Shown: in pieces, positions 5,770 to 7,077 of the stretch
Layout of the letters: the number at the start of each line of letters is the position of its first letter
How positions within the stretch are numbered: position 1 is the first letter of the stretch
Assembly: GCA_937891875.1 (NCBI GenBank)
Contig: CALATR010000724.1
Span: 1 to 7,077 of the forward strand
Direction: 5' to 3'
DNA: 7,077 bases
Source: an uncultured Pseudomonadota bacterium
Lineage (GTDB): Bacteria; Myxococcota_A; UBA796; GCA-2862545
Notes under the pieces: model-generated
The model's input: only the letters and a program-made list of their open reading frames with translations
Databases searched by the model: none
What the model was told of the DNA's origin: nothing
Translations under genes and position numbers: made by a program

Positions 5770-7077
5770 TCAGTCCTCTTCCTCCGCCTCCAGCTCCGTC
5801 GACAGCGCCTCCCAGCGCTCCATCACCTCGAGCTGCTCCGCCTCCAGGGCGTCTCGGGTCTCGCCCAGCTCGCGGGCACGCTCGAAGTCGGTGGCATGGG
5901 TGATGAGGTCCTGGTCCACCGCGGCGATCCGCCCGTCCAGCGCCTCCATGCGCTGTTCCAGCTTCTCCAGCTCCTTCCTCATCTTCCGGAGCTCCTTCCG
6001 CCGCTCTTTGCGCGCCTCGTGCCGCTCGGCACCGGAGCTGTCCCCGTCCTCTCGGTCCCCCTGGCGGCTGGCCGCGGTCGGCTCGAGGTCCTCGGGCCGC
6101 ACGCCCTCGTGCACCTCCAGGCGGCCGTCGCCGACGCGACCGACGTGGGTCGCCAGCTGCTCCACCAGGAAGCGATCGTGGCTCACCAGCACCATCGCGC
6201 CGTCGAAGGCCTTCAGCGCCCGGATCAGCACCTCGACCGTGACGGCGTCCAGGTGGTTGGTGGGCTCGTCGAGGAGGAGCACGTTGTGGGGCGCAGCACC
6301 GAGTGCCGCCAGGGCGACCCGCGCCTTCTCCCCACCGGAGAGCGGACCGATCGGGCGCAGGGCGTCCTCGCCGGACAGGCCGAGGGCTCCGAGCACGCCG
6401 CGGACGCGGGTCTCGCCGGCGCGGGGGGCCTGGGCGCCGACGTACTCGAGCGCGGTCTCGTCCGCGGGCAGCGCGCTGGCGAGGTCCTGGTCGAACACGC
6501 CGAGGCGGACCCGCCGACCGGTCCGCCGCTGGCCGGAGAGGGGGCGAAGGCGGCCGGCGAGGGTCTGGAGCAGGGTGGACTTGCCCGCGCCGTTGGGTCC
6601 GAGCACGGCCAGGCGCATGCCCCGGGTCAGCGTGAGCTCGACGTCGTGCAGGATCGGGACGTCGCGCTCCCAGCCCAGGGTGGCCTGGTCCAGCACCAGC
6701 AGATCGGCGTCGGCAGGAGGCGCGGGCGGCAGGTGGAAGTGGGGCAGCGGCTCGCGCTCGGGGGCGTCGATCCGGTCCATGCGGTCGAGCACCTTCTGGC
6801 GCGACTGGGCCTGCCGCGCCTTGGTCGCCTTGGCGCGAAAGCGCTCGACGAAGCGCTCCAACCGCGCGATCTCCGCCTGCTGGGCTTCGTACGCCTGCTC
6901 GTGCTGGCTGGTCCTCAGATCGCGCTCGGCGAGGTAGGCGCTGAAGTTGCCTGCGTAGCGGTGCAGGCGGTGGTTGCGCACCTCCAGGATCCCGGTGCAG
7001 ACGCGGTCGAGGAGGTGGCGGTCGTGGCTGACCACCAGCAGGGACCACGGACCGGCGGCCAGGTGACCGGCGAGCCA
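5770..7077 (-). CDS. ABC-F family ATPase, YheS-type (5' end outside window)
   Basis: Soluble ribosome-associated ATPase with twin ABC domains and no membrane segments; ABC-F proteins act at the ribosomal E site to relieve stalling or confer antibiotic protection. The frame stays open to the edge, so the first ATPase domain is mostly missing; 435 residues remain (numbered from the edge). They are: the H-loop of domain 1 (VVSHDR, 15-20); a short interdomain arm (about 55-105) with ERFRAKATKARQAQSR, closest to E. coli YheS; and domain 2 with Walker A GPNGAGKS (160-167), signature LSGGEK (246-251), Walker B LLLDEPTNHLD (267-277) and H-loop SHDR (299-302). A charged C-terminal coiled coil follows (about 351-432), also typical of YheS. 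A GTG at 7035 is only an internal codon in VVSHDR, not the real start. All second-site ATPase motifs are intact. The arm is short, unlike the long arms of many resistance ABC-Fs, so housekeeping is more likely. Confidence 0.93.
   Translation of the reverse strand, partial: WLAGHLAAGPWSLLVVSHDRHLLDRVCTGILEVRNHRLHRYAGNFSAYLAERDLRTSQHEQAYEAQQAEIARLERFVERFRAKATKARQAQSRQKVLDRMDRIDAPEREPLPHFHLPPAPPADADLLVLDQATLGWERDVPILHDVELTLTRGMRLAVLGPNGAGKSTLLQTLAGRLRPLSGQRRTGRRVRLGVFDQDLASALPADETALEYVGAQAPRAGETRVRGVLGALGLSGEDALRPIGPLSGGEKARVALAALGAAPHNVLLLDEPTNHLDAVTVEVLIRALKAFDGAMVLVSHDRFLVEQLATHVGRVGDGRLEVHEGVRPEDLEPTAASRQGDREDGDSSGAERHEARKERRKELRKMRKELEKLEQRMEALDGRIAAVDQDLITHATDFERARELGETRDALEAEQLEVMERWEALSTELEAEEED

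Noticed and set aside
4847..6937. A 696-residue open frame on the + strand opposite three minus-strand elements
   Set aside because: It crosses the lipoprotein gene, the gap and the ABC-F gene, is Ser/Arg/Pro-rich with no recognisable domain, and is explained by G/C-biased third positions of the real genes.
7033..7035. GTG as the ABC-F start codon
   Set aside because: It encodes Val inside the VVSHDR H-loop of the first ATPase domain, and the frame remains open to the window edge, so the gene is cut, not started, here.
5750..7048. A 432-residue minus-strand frame over the ABC-F gene
   Set aside because: It lacks the Walker and signature motifs present in the overlapping true frame and is Arg/Pro/Gly-rich shadow sequence.

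Overview
The window is GC-rich and densely coded, with strong G/C preference at third codon positions. That codon use, the lipoprotein signal peptides, the 'VWAVGG'-type repeats and the glutaminyl-tRNA synthetase with a YqeY-type tail suggest a high-GC Gram-negative bacterium. Myxococcota or a related former deltaproteobacterial lineage is my best guess. This is inference from gene style; there is no rRNA or marker gene here to settle it.

Layout. (1) Positions 3-2282 on the + strand hold glnS, a complete or nearly complete glutaminyl-tRNA synthetase carrying an extra C-terminal GatB/YqeY domain. (2) A 32-base gap holds a strong hairpin that probably stops transcription from both sides, because the next gene runs toward glnS. 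(3) Positions 2315-5670 on the - strand form a two-gene operon read right to left. The first gene encodes a small lipoprotein with seven propeller-like repeats. The second encodes a 785-residue tetraheme lipoprotein made of two fused copies of the COG3488/DUF1111 di-heme oxidoreductase. The two genes share an ATGA overlap, so they are very likely translationally coupled. (4) A 97-base gap holds a weak hairpin and a small dyad. (5) Positions 5770-7077 on the - strand hold the C-terminal two thirds of an ABC-F ATPase of YheS type, which runs off the right edge.

How the genes work together. glnS and the ABC-F gene are translation housekeeping genes unrelated to the central operon. The operon is the distinctive part: two exported, lipid-anchored proteins, one with four c-type hemes and one apparently a seven-bladed beta-propeller. 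They are predicted to sit in the envelope, probably at the outer membrane, and to act together. Substrate and electron partner are unknown. Each protein family is already known; the duplicated tetraheme architecture and its coupling to the propeller lipoprotein are the best candidates for something undescribed. I see no CRISPR array, tRNA, rRNA, insertion sequence or phage gene.
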